Shown here piece by piece: positions 19,396-27,400 of a DNA stretch of 64,000 bases. A model generated the notes under the pieces. That model had not been told where the DNA came from. It saw only the letters and a program-made list of their open reading frames with translations, and ran no database searches. Position 1 is the first letter of the stretch. Every line of letters begins with the position of its first letter. Source of the stretch: Methylotenera sp. (GTDB lineage Bacteria; Pseudomonadota; Gammaproteobacteria; Burkholderiales; Methylophilaceae); assembly GCA_002928535.1 (NCBI GenBank), contig PERG01000004.1, positions 62,001 through 126,000 on the forward strand. Direction: 5' to 3'. The translations under genes and the position numbers were made by a program.

Positions 19396-21153
19396 TCAAA
19401 GTGGTGCAAGATACGATTTCAAAAATGTGCGGGTTTCGTTGTTAGGAAAAATTACCGTAATCTGGTCCCCCACTATAGACACCACTTGGCCTTCATCGTA
19501 TTTAGGGGCGCTGACTTTCACGCCAATCTGAATAGGATCGACCTCTTTTGCTAATTTGATGTGTGCTCGATCTGACGTAGTGTCACTCTGTGAATTTAAC
19601 ATCTCTACGTCGTTGGAGGACAAGACATCTGCCGGAGGGTGATTGCAGTTGTCGCACACTTCACATTGTTGAAAGTCTTCTTCCCCAAAATACGTCATGA
19701 GCACTTTCCAGCGACAAAAACCACTTTGAGCATAAGATATCATGCGTTCCAAGGCTGCTTTATCGTACTCCTGCCGCTGCTGATAAGTCTGCGAAATTTG
19801 CGCCAGCGTTTCGGGTTCCAATGAGGCTTGGGTCAGATGATATACGCCATCCCGGGTATGGCTGATCAACTTGGCCTCTTTTAGTAGGCCAAGCGTAATT
19901 TTCAATTTTCCCGGTGTAAGTGCATAAGTGAGTGGTCGCAAAGCGTCAGGTTTGATTGGCGAGCCTTTGCTGGATAGGGTTTGCATCGCATGATAGACAT
20001 TCTTAAGCTCTTCCAATCCTGGAAAATATTTTGCCAGAAAGAATTGCTGCACGCGTTTGTCTTGCATGTAATACAGCAGGATGCATTTGGCTGGTTCACC
20101 ATCGCGTCCGGCGCGCCCGGATTCCTGATAATAGGCTTCAAGATTCGCCGGCAATTGGAAGTGAATAACGAAGCGTGTATCGGGTTTGTCGATGCCCATA
20201 CCAAACGCATTGGTGGCCACCATCACTCGGCGGCTGCCGTTCATGAACAGCTCTTGATTTTCTTTACGTTGTTTTGCGCTAAGTTTGCCGTGATAGTGGA
20301 TAACATTTTCACCGGCTTGCAACAATGTGTCGTAAAGCACTTCGAGACTTTTGACAGTAGCCGCATAGACAATTCCCGAACCGGATAAGGATTTAACCAA
20401 ACTAACAGCTTGGGTCAGTTTCTCTTCTTCGCTCGTGACATGCACCACTTCGTAATGCAGGTTGGGTCGATAGATGCCATGGTTAAATGTACGCGGTTTC
20501 TTTAGGCCTAATTGTTCGCAAATACTGGCGGCTACCTTTTCAGTAGCGGTGGCAGTGAGTGCCAGCACCGGCGGTCTGCCAAGCACCTGAATCGCATGGG
20601 GTAATTCCAGAAAGGCCGGGCGGAAGTCATGCCCCCATTGCGAAATGCAATGTGCCTCATCCACGACAAAAAGATCAATATGCAATTGTTTTAATTCTGC
20701 TAGAAAGGCCTGATCCTGCAAGCGTTCAGGCGTCACAAATACGATTTCACTGCTCGACTTGGTGATGTTCTGCAGTGCTTGTTCTTCCTCACCGGCGTTT
20801 AGCGTGCTATTTACCTGCTCGGCGTCTATGCCGGCTTCTTCAAGTTTTTCGACTTGATCTTTCATCAAGGAGATAAGCGGTGATACCACTATGGTGGTCC
20901 CCGGCATCACCAGGGCAGGGATTTGATAGCACAGGGATTTACCGCCACCGGTAGGCATAATCGCCAAGGTGTCACGCCCACTTAACACGCTCTCGATGAC
21001 TTCCTGCTGACCTGGTCGTAGCCGTTCAATGCTGAAGTTTGCAAGGAGTGATTTAAGGTCTTTGCTAGTGGGTAAAGTAAATTTTCGTTGTGGAGATTTA
21101 ACCTTTCGCTTTGGCTCTTGTGAATTGCCTGTTTGTGCTGCTTGTGAAGTCAT
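19396..21153 (-). CDS. recQ: RecQ-family ATP-dependent DNA helicase
   Basis: A 585-residue RecQ-type 3'-5' helicase. Motifs: Walker A PTGGGKS (about 86-92), DEAH (about 167-170), LTATAT, YQESGRAGRDG and the RecQ zinc module, whose last three cysteines are in CEVCDNC. Instead of the HRDC domain usual for RecQ, the last 50 residues (IQIGVKVSAPKYDEGQVVSI onward) resemble the small Tudor-like C-terminal domain of UvrD/PcrA helicases. This suggests a RecQ paralog with a different protein- or polymerase-binding tail. It is a single gene on the minus strand, converging with the PEP-CTERM gene. Confidence 0.88.
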   Translation of the reverse strand: MTSQAAQTGNSQEPKRKVKSPQRKFTLPTSKDLKSLLANFSIERLRPGQQEVIESVLSGRDTLAIMPTGGGKSLCYQIPALVMPGTTIVVSPLISLMKDQVEKLEEAGIDAEQVNSTLNAGEEEQALQNITKSSSEIVFVTPERLQDQAFLAELKQLHIDLFVVDEAHCISQWGHDFRPAFLELPHAIQVLGRPPVLALTATATEKVAASICEQLGLKKPRTFNHGIYRPNLHYEVVHVTSEEEKLTQAVSLVKSLSGSGIVYAATVKSLEVLYDTLLQAGENVIHYHGKLSAKQRKENQELFMNGSRRVMVATNAFGMGIDKPDTRFVIHFQLPANLEAYYQESGRAGRDGEPAKCILLYYMQDKRVQQFFLAKYFPGLEELKNVYHAMQTLSSKGSPIKPDALRPLTYALTPGKLKITLGLLKEAKLISHTRDGVYHLTQASLEPETLAQISQTYQQRQEYDKAALERMISYAQSGFCRWKVLMTYFGEEDFQQCEVCDNCNHPPADVLSSNDVEMLNSQSDTTSDRAHIKLAKEVDPIQIGVKVSAPKYDEGQVVSIVGDQITVIFPNNETRTFLKSYLAPL

Positions 21154-21186
21154 GGAGTCGTAAGGTGTGCGAATTAATTTTGATAT

Positions 21187-23319
21187 TTATCTCATATTAT
21201 CTTGCGCGTTTTTTGTCTGTGCGTTTTCGGTAGAGACGGGCGCTTTCGCTTCAGCAGGTCGCGATTTATCTGTTTGTGTTTTATATGATTTCGTTTTATT
21301 TCTCAAGTGTTGCAAAGTGTCATTGCAACTCACCTCGGATTCGGTCATTTTCCCAGGGTCCAGGAACGGCAGGATGGCCGCTAAAGGATTTACAAAGGCC
21401 AATAAAATACCGCCAACCACACGCGTGGCAATGGGCCCCTTTCTAGGTGACACTTTAGGGTTTAAAAACGTCCCGGTAATATCAATCGGTGAACGCACGG
21501 TAAATGGCGAGAAGTTTTTCGGCTCTGCAGTCATGCGCAAGTCTAGTTTCTCTTCACCCATATCCACATTGCCATCCAAGACTATGGTGGTGAGCGAAGT
21601 ATCCACTAAGGCCACATTGGATCGCAATACACCTTCATTCGCTTTAAAGTCCATTACGGCACATTGCATCTGCAAATTATTGTCACCCCGAATCAATAAG
21701 CCGACTGCCTGCGCAATATCCAGTCCAACCGCTTCTACAATCAAGCGGGATATTTCGCCTTTTTTAACATAAATAGCCACATCGCCATTCAGGCTATTGA
21801 GTAGCTCTGCCGTTGAATGGCCCTTACCTTTTAGTTTGGCTTGGCCGTTCAACAGTCCGGTCACATAAGCTTGGGATGTCGTTGGCTTTCTTTCTTCCTT
21901 AGCTTTTTGTTTGCGCGCATCAGAAACTGTTAACCATTTTTCCAGGTTAATGTCTTTTACGGCAAGATTGATACCCCAGTCCGGTTTTAGGCCAGGCTTT
22001 TCTTTATCTTGTTGTGGGTTAGTGATTTTCTGCTGGTGGGCATCAATAAAAATATCCCCGGTAATGCTTCCTCGAGCAGTTCTTGCATCAATTTTAGCCA
22101 AAGATAATTTATTTTTATTGAGATCTAGACTCGCTTTAAACGGAGCAATTGGCTCGCGGAAGGCATTACCTAAATCCACATAATCCAAGTCAATGATGAT
22201 TTCGGCATTCATACGGTTATAGGTGGCGAAATCCAGCGGCTTATCGGGGAATACCTTTTCCCGTACTTTGCCTTTAGCAACAGGGCTGGCACCAAACGCA
22301 GGTGCTAAATCGGCTAATACCAGTTTTTTGCCTTTCAAAGTCCCTGTGAGCATGCTTACTTCTGGACGTGTGTCATATTTAAACAAACCGTACAGGTCGC
22401 TTTGCCCCACCTTCGCTGAGCCTACATCGATAATCCAGCCTTTTTGATTTTTTTCTATACCGCCTGCAATCCTGAAAGCTGTTGTGCGGGGCAAGGTAAT
22501 GCTTAACAAATCGCCTAAGTCGCCCAAGGAGTTACCGCGCACAGCCACTTTGCCCTTAATGACTTGCTCGCCAAACAGGTCATCGACAGAACCATCAAAG
22601 CGCATATACACCTTGCCATATTGCAACCAGCCTTTAGAAGAGACTGGAGCAGCCGATGCCTGATTTTGCGAGGCAATAGGCAGGAAGCCTTCTGTGGTTA
22701 ATTCACTGGTCAAGTCTTCATCACGAAATCTGCCGCGTACAGCTACTTTGGATAATGCCGCTTTATTGTTAGCGCCTTCATTGGTATCGAATTTAACTTC
22801 CAGATCGGCTTTGGTCAGTTCATCAATCACCAGTGCCTTACCCTCACGGATCACCAAGGTTTGAATCACCGGAAAAGGTCGAATAGGTTCGTTAGGGTCT
22901 TTATTGAATTGCCAGGTTGATTTGCCATCCAGGCGGCGATTGAGCCGTGCATCCAGGTATTCAGCCTTAATCGATTTAATGACATAGGCAGCATCATCTT
23001 GCAGGTTCCAGAAATCGCGATAGCGCAATTTAAGCGCCACGTTGCGTGCATCTACTAAATGCGGCACATCGAAATCAGCGGGGGCGGAAATCCATAACCT
23101 GCCGGCTTCTAGTCTTGGGCTGCCCAATAGGTGTAATTTGAAGGGTGCATCAATCTGGACTTTGCGTTCCAGTTTTTGTGCCATGAGGTTCGCAATGGGC
23201 TGGCGCAAAAAAGGCCAGCCAATGACCTCACAAATAATCAGTGTGGCAATGACAAGCAATAAAGTAACGCTGGAATAAAAAAGCGGTTTGTTAGACGTAA
23301 ATTTATTATTAGTGAACAT
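21187..23319 (-). CDS. AsmA-family envelope protein
   Basis: A protein of about 710 residues with one N-terminal membrane anchor (LFYSSVTLLLVIATLIICEVIGW) and a long periplasmic region of repeated beta segments. The C-terminal AsmA-like part contains LNGDVAIYVKKGEISRLIVE and MDFKANEGVLRS. AsmA-like proteins are bridge-like lipid-transfer proteins between the membranes in better-studied bacteria; that role is family inference. I take the ATG at 23319 with AAAGGCG upstream rather than the first in-frame start at 23361, which lies within the terminator of the hemerythrin gene. A charged, Lys/Thr-rich tail ends the protein. Confidence 0.85.
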   Translation of the reverse strand: MFTNNKFTSNKPLFYSSVTLLLVIATLIICEVIGWPFLRQPIANLMAQKLERKVQIDAPFKLHLLGSPRLEAGRLWISAPADFDVPHLVDARNVALKLRYRDFWNLQDDAAYVIKSIKAEYLDARLNRRLDGKSTWQFNKDPNEPIRPFPVIQTLVIREGKALVIDELTKADLEVKFDTNEGANNKAALSKVAVRGRFRDEDLTSELTTEGFLPIASQNQASAAPVSSKGWLQYGKVYMRFDGSVDDLFGEQVIKGKVAVRGNSLGDLGDLLSITLPRTTAFRIAGGIEKNQKGWIIDVGSAKVGQSDLYGLFKYDTRPEVSMLTGTLKGKKLVLADLAPAFGASPVAKGKVREKVFPDKPLDFATYNRMNAEIIIDLDYVDLGNAFREPIAPFKASLDLNKNKLSLAKIDARTARGSITGDIFIDAHQQKITNPQQDKEKPGLKPDWGINLAVKDINLEKWLTVSDARKQKAKEERKPTTSQAYVTGLLNGQAKLKGKGHSTAELLNSLNGDVAIYVKKGEISRLIVEAVGLDIAQAVGLLIRGDNNLQMQCAVMDFKANEGVLRSNVALVDTSLTTIVLDGNVDMGEEKLDLRMTAEPKNFSPFTVRSPIDITGTFLNPKVSPRKGPIATRVVGGILLAFVNPLAAILPFLDPGKMTESEVSCNDTLQHLRNKTKSYKTQTDKSRPAEAKAPVSTENAQTKNAQDNMR

Positions 23320-23339
23320 TACGTCGCCTTTATGGAATA

Positions 23340-23369
23340 AAAAACTCATGACCGAAGCCATGAGTTTTT
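23340..23369 (-). terminator. Intrinsic terminator of the hemerythrin gene
   Basis: AAAAACTCATG and CATGAGTTTTT form an 11-bp stem with an 8-base loop, just past the hemerythrin stop and before the AsmA-family gene. Confidence 0.85.
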
Positions 23370-23378
23370 AACTGGGGA

Positions 23379-23978
23379 TTAATGTTTTTTAGAAACAGCG
23401 TCTAGAGCATGCTGTTTCAATACTTCAATGTTAATTTGACCGTTGGCACTCATTATTTCGGCCATTAACTCTTCTTTACGCATCATAAGCTGTTCACCTA
23501 ATTCTTCCAAGTCAACTTTTGCTTTGCGTACCTTAGGGAACATTTCCTCTTCCTCTTCGGTGATGTGATGGTCGATATACTCGCCCAATACGGTCACCTT
23601 CGCGTCATACATGGGATTGTCGGATTCCATGAACTGGATCTGCGCGATTAACTCTTTGGCGCTGTCGTGCTCTACTTCCGCTTCATTGAGGAGGTCATCG
23701 TCTTTGATTGCCATGCGAGCAGCCGGGTAGAAAATCTCTTCTTCTGCCATCGCGTGTACGGTCAGCTCCATACAGATCATATTAGCTGTTTCAACTTTAG
23801 CCTCGGTATTATCGGCCTTACAGTGTTTTTCAAATTGCTTAAATAGTTTCTTAACCTTGTCATGGTCATCGGTCAAAATGCTCACTGCATCTTCAACAGT
23901 AGCGCTGCGACTAGTCACACGTGAAGTGGCATTTGAAGCTTTGGTAGACCTGGTTGATGATTTTGTAGTTGTACGCAT
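23379..23978 (-). CDS. Hemerythrin HHE-domain protein
   Basis: A 199-residue protein with a basic, Ser/Thr-rich N-terminal tail of about 27 residues, then a four-helix hemerythrin-like domain. The expected iron ligands are visible as DDHDKVKKLF, ELTVHAMAEEEIFYP, EVEHDSAKEL and YIDHHITEEEEEMFP. Such proteins bind a diiron centre and O2 or NO; in this neighbourhood (RecQ, small stress proteins) an oxidative or nitrosative stress function is plausible. The last 60 residues form a helical, Met/Glu/Lys-rich extension. It is a single gene with its own terminator. Confidence 0.88.
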   Translation of the reverse strand: MRTTTKSSTRSTKASNATSRVTSRSATVEDAVSILTDDHDKVKKLFKQFEKHCKADNTEAKVETANMICMELTVHAMAEEEIFYPAARMAIKDDDLLNEAEVEHDSAKELIAQIQFMESDNPMYDAKVTVLGEYIDHHITEEEEEMFPKVRKAKVDLEELGEQLMMRKEELMAEIMSANGQINIEVLKQHALDAVSKKH

Positions 23979-24094
23979 TACAGTATCCTTTGCATTAATA
24001 AGTTTGTATTAATAATTTTTGCTTTAATGTTGAAATGTGCATGACATCATTAGCCTTAAGCTCCTCTATTTAAAGAGGATTTTTCTGAATCCTT

Positions 24095-24112
24095 TGTAGG
24101 CTAAATCCTTCA
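24095..24112. promoter_or_regulatory. Weak RcsB-box-like element before the hemerythrin gene
   Basis: TGTAGGCTAAATCCTTCA agrees with TGTARGAATATTCYTACA at about two thirds of positions and lies about 120 bp upstream of the hemerythrin start. Confidence 0.25.
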
Positions 24113-24142
24113 TGCATTAGTACGGTGTAAATGCGCAAATTA

Positions 24143-24164
24143 AAAGGGAGTACGCGCTCCCTTT
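24143..24164 (-). terminator. Intrinsic terminator of the 55-codon gene
   Basis: AAAGGGAG-loop-CTCCCTTT, 8-bp stem and 6-base loop, followed on the minus strand by TTTTAATTT, 26 bp past the stop of the small gene. Confidence 0.75.
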
Positions 24165-24190
24165 CAGTTGCTATTTAACGTACTGCCCAA

Positions 24191-24358
24191 TTAGCGATTT
24201 TTATCATTGCCTGATTTATCACTTTGGTTAGAACGTGAAGCACCCTGTTGGCTCCGTGCATCGCGTGAGGCACCTTGGTGACTCTTGTTTCCTGCGGTGG
24301 CATGTTGTTTACTTGAACCGCCTTGAGTGCTTGGTTTCGATTTTTGTGTGTCAGCCAT
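24191..24358 (-). CDS. Small hydrophilic 55-residue protein with QGASR repeats
   Basis: The protein starts MADTQKSKPSTQGGSSKQHA and ends DKSGNDKNR. It is made almost only of Ser, Gln, Lys, Gly, Asn, Ala and Arg and contains the repeated word QGASR. AGGAG with a 6-base gap precedes the ATG and a hairpin terminator follows the stop, so the gene is convincing despite its size. I do not know its family. Composition resembles small hydrophilic stress-induced proteins of the KGG/YciG kind, without a clear copy of their repeat. The neighbours (hemerythrin and a small basic protein) fit a stress setting. Confidence 0.7.
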   Translation of the reverse strand: MADTQKSKPSTQGGSSKQHATAGNKSHQGASRDARSQQGASRSNQSDKSGNDKNR

Positions 24359-24770
24359 ATTACGCTCCTAAAAAAATTAATATTATTGAATGCATAGATG
24401 ATTAAAATTAATTGCTATGCTGTGAAATGCATTCTAGGCATTTGATCTATATGCCTTTATAGGAACTGCTCCGAATTGGCTGTAGGAATTCAATGATTAT
24501 GTTTATTTAAATTTAGTCATCAGAAACTATAATTTCCAGCCATAAATTTCGAGGTAGATTCGAGGGCTGAAGCATATAAAAAAATTCCTACATTTAAATC
24601 GGATAATTTCCGATAAGTCTAAATTTTCAAAACGAATATTCTGTAACCGTCGAGTTCGCGATAGGGTTTCAAACCCCAATCAATCAAGAACTGACAACAC
24701 GGCAGCCCTTATGGCTGCCGTTTTCCTTTTCAATTTTAGTATTTGAATTTTTGTGAATGAGGAGCCCAAA
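24359..24770. promoter_or_regulatory. Divergent 412-bp intergenic region with TGTAGGAA elements and a leader hairpin
   Basis: This region separates two small stress-type genes. It contains TGTAGGAATTCAATGATT (24481-24498) and TATAAAAAAATTCCTACA (24575-24592), each with one good arm of the recurrent palindrome, and ATCGGA-TAATT-TCCGAT (24598-24614). A strong terminator hairpin (24700-24730) stands before the start codon at 24771. No open frame with a ribosome site was seen in it. Confidence 0.45.
24700..24730 (+). terminator. Intrinsic terminator in the leader of the 24771 gene
   Basis: CGGCAGCC-CTTAT-GGCTGCCG followed by TTTTCCTTTT: an 8-bp GC-rich stem with a T-rich tail, ending 40 bases before the downstream ATG. 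With no gene upstream on this strand for it to close, it is either an attenuator or the end of a small RNA transcribed from the 24600 region. Confidence 0.7.
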
Positions 24771-24971
24771 ATGCCTACAGGATCCAGCCCCAAACGCGAG
24801 CGTGAATTCAGCAAACTGAAAACGGAATTTAAGAAAGAGCATCGTTATCCGGGACGCGAAGAAGAGGTGGCCGCCAGAATCGTTAACAAGCAAAGAAGTG
24901 CAGCTGGTGAAACTAAAGATGCCAAGACCGCAGGTAGCAAATCTAAAAGTACTAAAACTAAGCAATCATAA
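24771..24971 (+). CDS. Small basic protein, stress or plasmid-stabilization-like
   Basis: A 66-residue Lys/Arg/Glu-rich protein whose central part (KREREFSKLKTEFKKEHRYP, then GREEEVAARIVNKQR) resembles small proteins often annotated as plasmid stabilization proteins in chromosomes; the name should not be taken as function. The last 25 residues are a Lys/Ser/Thr tail. GGAG with a 6-base gap fixes the ATG at 24771; an upstream in-frame GTG at 24753 would place that site inside the gene. A terminator hairpin directly upstream suggests controlled read-through. Confidence 0.65.
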   Translation: MPTGSSPKREREFSKLKTEFKKEHRYPGREEEVAARIVNKQRSAAGETKDAKTAGSKSKSTKTKQS

Positions 24972-24975
24972 AAAA

Positions 24976-25010
24976 CCGCTCAAAAAAACTGCTAGCGGAA
25001 CAATTTTTCC
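24976..25010 (+). terminator. Weak possible terminator
   Basis: CCGCT (24976-24980) pairs with AGCGG (24994-24998), followed by AACAATTTTTCC. The stem is short, so confidence is low. Confidence 0.35.
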
Positions 25011-25245
25011 ATAAGCTTAGAAAGCTTGCCTGGCTTCATTGCTGAGCCATTGTAAGAATGCGCCGATGGGATTTTAAGTGCTTTGACTACATCTGAAATC
25101 GCGATGAATTTTTATACTGCATCCTAAGAATCACGCAGCAGTTTTAATAGAAATATGAAGTAAATCATCTATTACTCATTAGCAAATAATTAGCTAAACA
25201 ATTGAGTGCCAAAAAACAGTTAACCTTAATTACGGAGAAACCATA

Positions 25246-27399
25246 GTGCATTTACGTGTGGGTGCAGCCCAAGAAAAAGCACGAAAAATTATTATTCGTG
25301 AACTTATTCAAGATGATCGCAGAATTGTAATTGAGGGTGTTACTCCAGCCGTAGACGATGGCCGATTTGCCGCAAAGCATCAGTGTGGTGAAACTATGCA
25401 AATAGAAGCCGATGTATATATGGACACCCAGGATAAGCTTGCAGTAGATGTGTTGTGGAAAGCCACCAATAGCCGTCTATGGGAAACAATCCATTTGGCC
25501 CCTGTCGGCAATGATCGTTGGATGGGGCGCATTACCTTAGAAAAAGTCGGATTATATGAGTTTGTTGTAGAGGCTTGGCATGACTGGTTTGGCACTTATC
25601 ACCGCGGCCTCCTTAAGAAAGTAGAAGCGAGTGTAGACGTGACCCTGGAAATTGAAGAGGGTCGACAGATGCTCAAAAAATCCTTGGCAGCATTGAAGAA
25701 AGAAAAGACCAAGTCAGATGAACCGTTTAAACGCCATCAAGCCGCTAATTACAATGCCAGCATTATTCGTAATTTAACGAAAATTATAGAGGCCCTAAAA
25801 CCAGAGAATGGGGCTAAAACCCCAGGGGATGAGTTTGTAGCTAACGATACTTTGTTAAGCAATTTGTACGCTTATAGCGAAGCTCAGCAAACCGATCTGG
25901 CCATTCTATTATCTGACTTTACTTTGGCTGTCATGCATATCGCGGGCCCGAAGGAGTTTTTAACCCATAGCCAGCGTTATCCAGTCCGAGCGGAGCGGCG
26001 CGCAGCGGAATTCTCGAGCTGGTATGAAATGTTCCCGCGGTCGCAAAGTGGCGATGCCAACCGGCATGGCACTTTTAAAGATGTGATTGAGCGCTTGCCC
26101 AGCATCAGTGCAATGGGATTTGATACTTTATATTTTCCGCCCATCCATCCGATTGGCGAAAAAAATCGCAAGGGCAAAAACAATAGCCTGATTTCCGCCC
26201 CCACTGATCCTGGCAGCCCCTATGCCATTGGTTCCAAAGAAGGTGGCCATGATGCGATACATCCAGAGTTAGGCAATTGGCAGGATTTCAGGCAACTGCG
26301 TGATGAAGCAAAAGCCTTGGGTATTGAAATCGCGCTGGATTATGCTATTCAATGTTCGCCCGATCACCCATGGTTAGAAGAGCATCCAGAATGGTTTGAT
26401 TGGCGGCCCGATGGCACGGTTAAATACGCAGAAAACCCACCGAAAAAATATCAGGATATCGTCAGCTTGGATTTCTACGCTCCGCAGGCCATCCCGCATT
26501 TGTGGAAGGCGTTACGGGATGTAGTGATGTTATGGGCAAAAGAAGGCGTGCGTACTTTCCGAGTGGACAATCCGCATACCAAGCCATTGCCTTTTTGGGA
26601 GTGGATGATCCGTGAAGTGCAAGCCAAATATCCGGATACCATTTTTCTATCCGAGGCATTTACCACGCCGAAGATGATGGCACGGCTGGCTAAAGTCGGT
26701 TTTACCCAATCCTATACTTACTTTACCTGGCGTAACCAAAAGCACGAAATTACCGAATACCTCTCGCAATTATTAAGTGGTGATACCCCGGAATATTTCC
26801 GGCCGCATTTTTTTGTCAATACGCCGGACATCAATCCTTTTTATTTACAGCATACCGGGCGTAACGGCTTCTTGGTGCGTGCTGTTGTGGCTGCGACCAC
26901 TTCCGGTTTATGGGGAATCTCCAGTGGGTTTGAAATCTGCGAGGCTGAAGCTATTCCAGAAAAAGAAGAGTTCAAGAATTCAGAAAAATATGAAATCCGC
27001 GTGTGGGATTGGAACCGTGAAGGCAATATTATTCCAGAAATAACCATGCTCAATCGGCTGCGCAAAACGTATCCTCAGTTGCAAACACATCTTGGTTTAC
27101 GTTTTCACCCGGCCGATAACGAACAGGTATTGTTTTATTCCAAAGAAGGTAAACGTCTTCCGGACCAACCGCTGGAGTCATTAATCCTGGTAGCGATCAA
27201 TCTTTCTGCGCATTACCTGCAGGATACCAACCTGGAGTTGCCCCTCTATATGCTAGGGCTGGATGACCATGCGGCGATCGAGGTGCATGACCTGGTGAGT
27301 GATGCGCGTTTTACCTGGCATGGCAAGTGGCAGCAGGCGCGCCTAGACCCCGCGCAATACCTATACGTCATCTGGGAAATCAGGGCGGCAGGGATATAA
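25246..27399 (+). CDS. glgE: Alpha-1,4-glucan:maltose-1-phosphate maltosyltransferase GlgE
   Basis: A 717-residue GH13_3 enzyme that transfers maltose from maltose 1-phosphate to the end of alpha-1,4-glucans. An N-terminal beta-sandwich and a helical insert (about 1-240) precede the barrel. The nucleophile is D441 in FRVDNPHTKP and the acid/base is E470 in LSEAFTTPKMM, the GlgE signatures. The start is GTG at 25246 with CGGAG upstream; no ATG fits the N-terminal domain. It heads the glgE-treS-treZ-treY operon, with one base between its stop and the next ATG. Half-copies of the TGTARGAAT motif at about 25051 and 25123 lie upstream. Confidence 0.93.
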   Translation: MHLRVGAAQEKARKIIIRELIQDDRRIVIEGVTPAVDDGRFAAKHQCGETMQIEADVYMDTQDKLAVDVLWKATNSRLWETIHLAPVGNDRWMGRITLEKVGLYEFVVEAWHDWFGTYHRGLLKKVEASVDVTLEIEEGRQMLKKSLAALKKEKTKSDEPFKRHQAANYNASIIRNLTKIIEALKPENGAKTPGDEFVANDTLLSNLYAYSEAQQTDLAILLSDFTLAVMHIAGPKEFLTHSQRYPVRAERRAAEFSSWYEMFPRSQSGDANRHGTFKDVIERLPSISAMGFDTLYFPPIHPIGEKNRKGKNNSLISAPTDPGSPYAIGSKEGGHDAIHPELGNWQDFRQLRDEAKALGIEIALDYAIQCSPDHPWLEEHPEWFDWRPDGTVKYAENPPKKYQDIVSLDFYAPQAIPHLWKALRDVVMLWAKEGVRTFRVDNPHTKPLPFWEWMIREVQAKYPDTIFLSEAFTTPKMMARLAKVGFTQSYTYFTWRNQKHEITEYLSQLLSGDTPEYFRPHFFVNTPDINPFYLQHTGRNGFLVRAVVAATTSGLWGISSGFEICEAEAIPEKEEFKNSEKYEIRVWDWNREGNIIPEITMLNRLRKTYPQLQTHLGLRFHPADNEQVLFYSKEGKRLPDQPLESLILVAINLSAHYLQDTNLELPLYMLGLDDHAAIEVHDLVSDARFTWHGKWQQARLDPAQYLYVIWEIRAAGI

Positions 27400-27400
27400 G

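Noticed and set aside
24640-24690. Possible tRNA T-arm (GGGTTTCAAACCCC)
   Set aside because: No cloverleaf partner stems or anticodon arm around it; it is a simple short hairpin.
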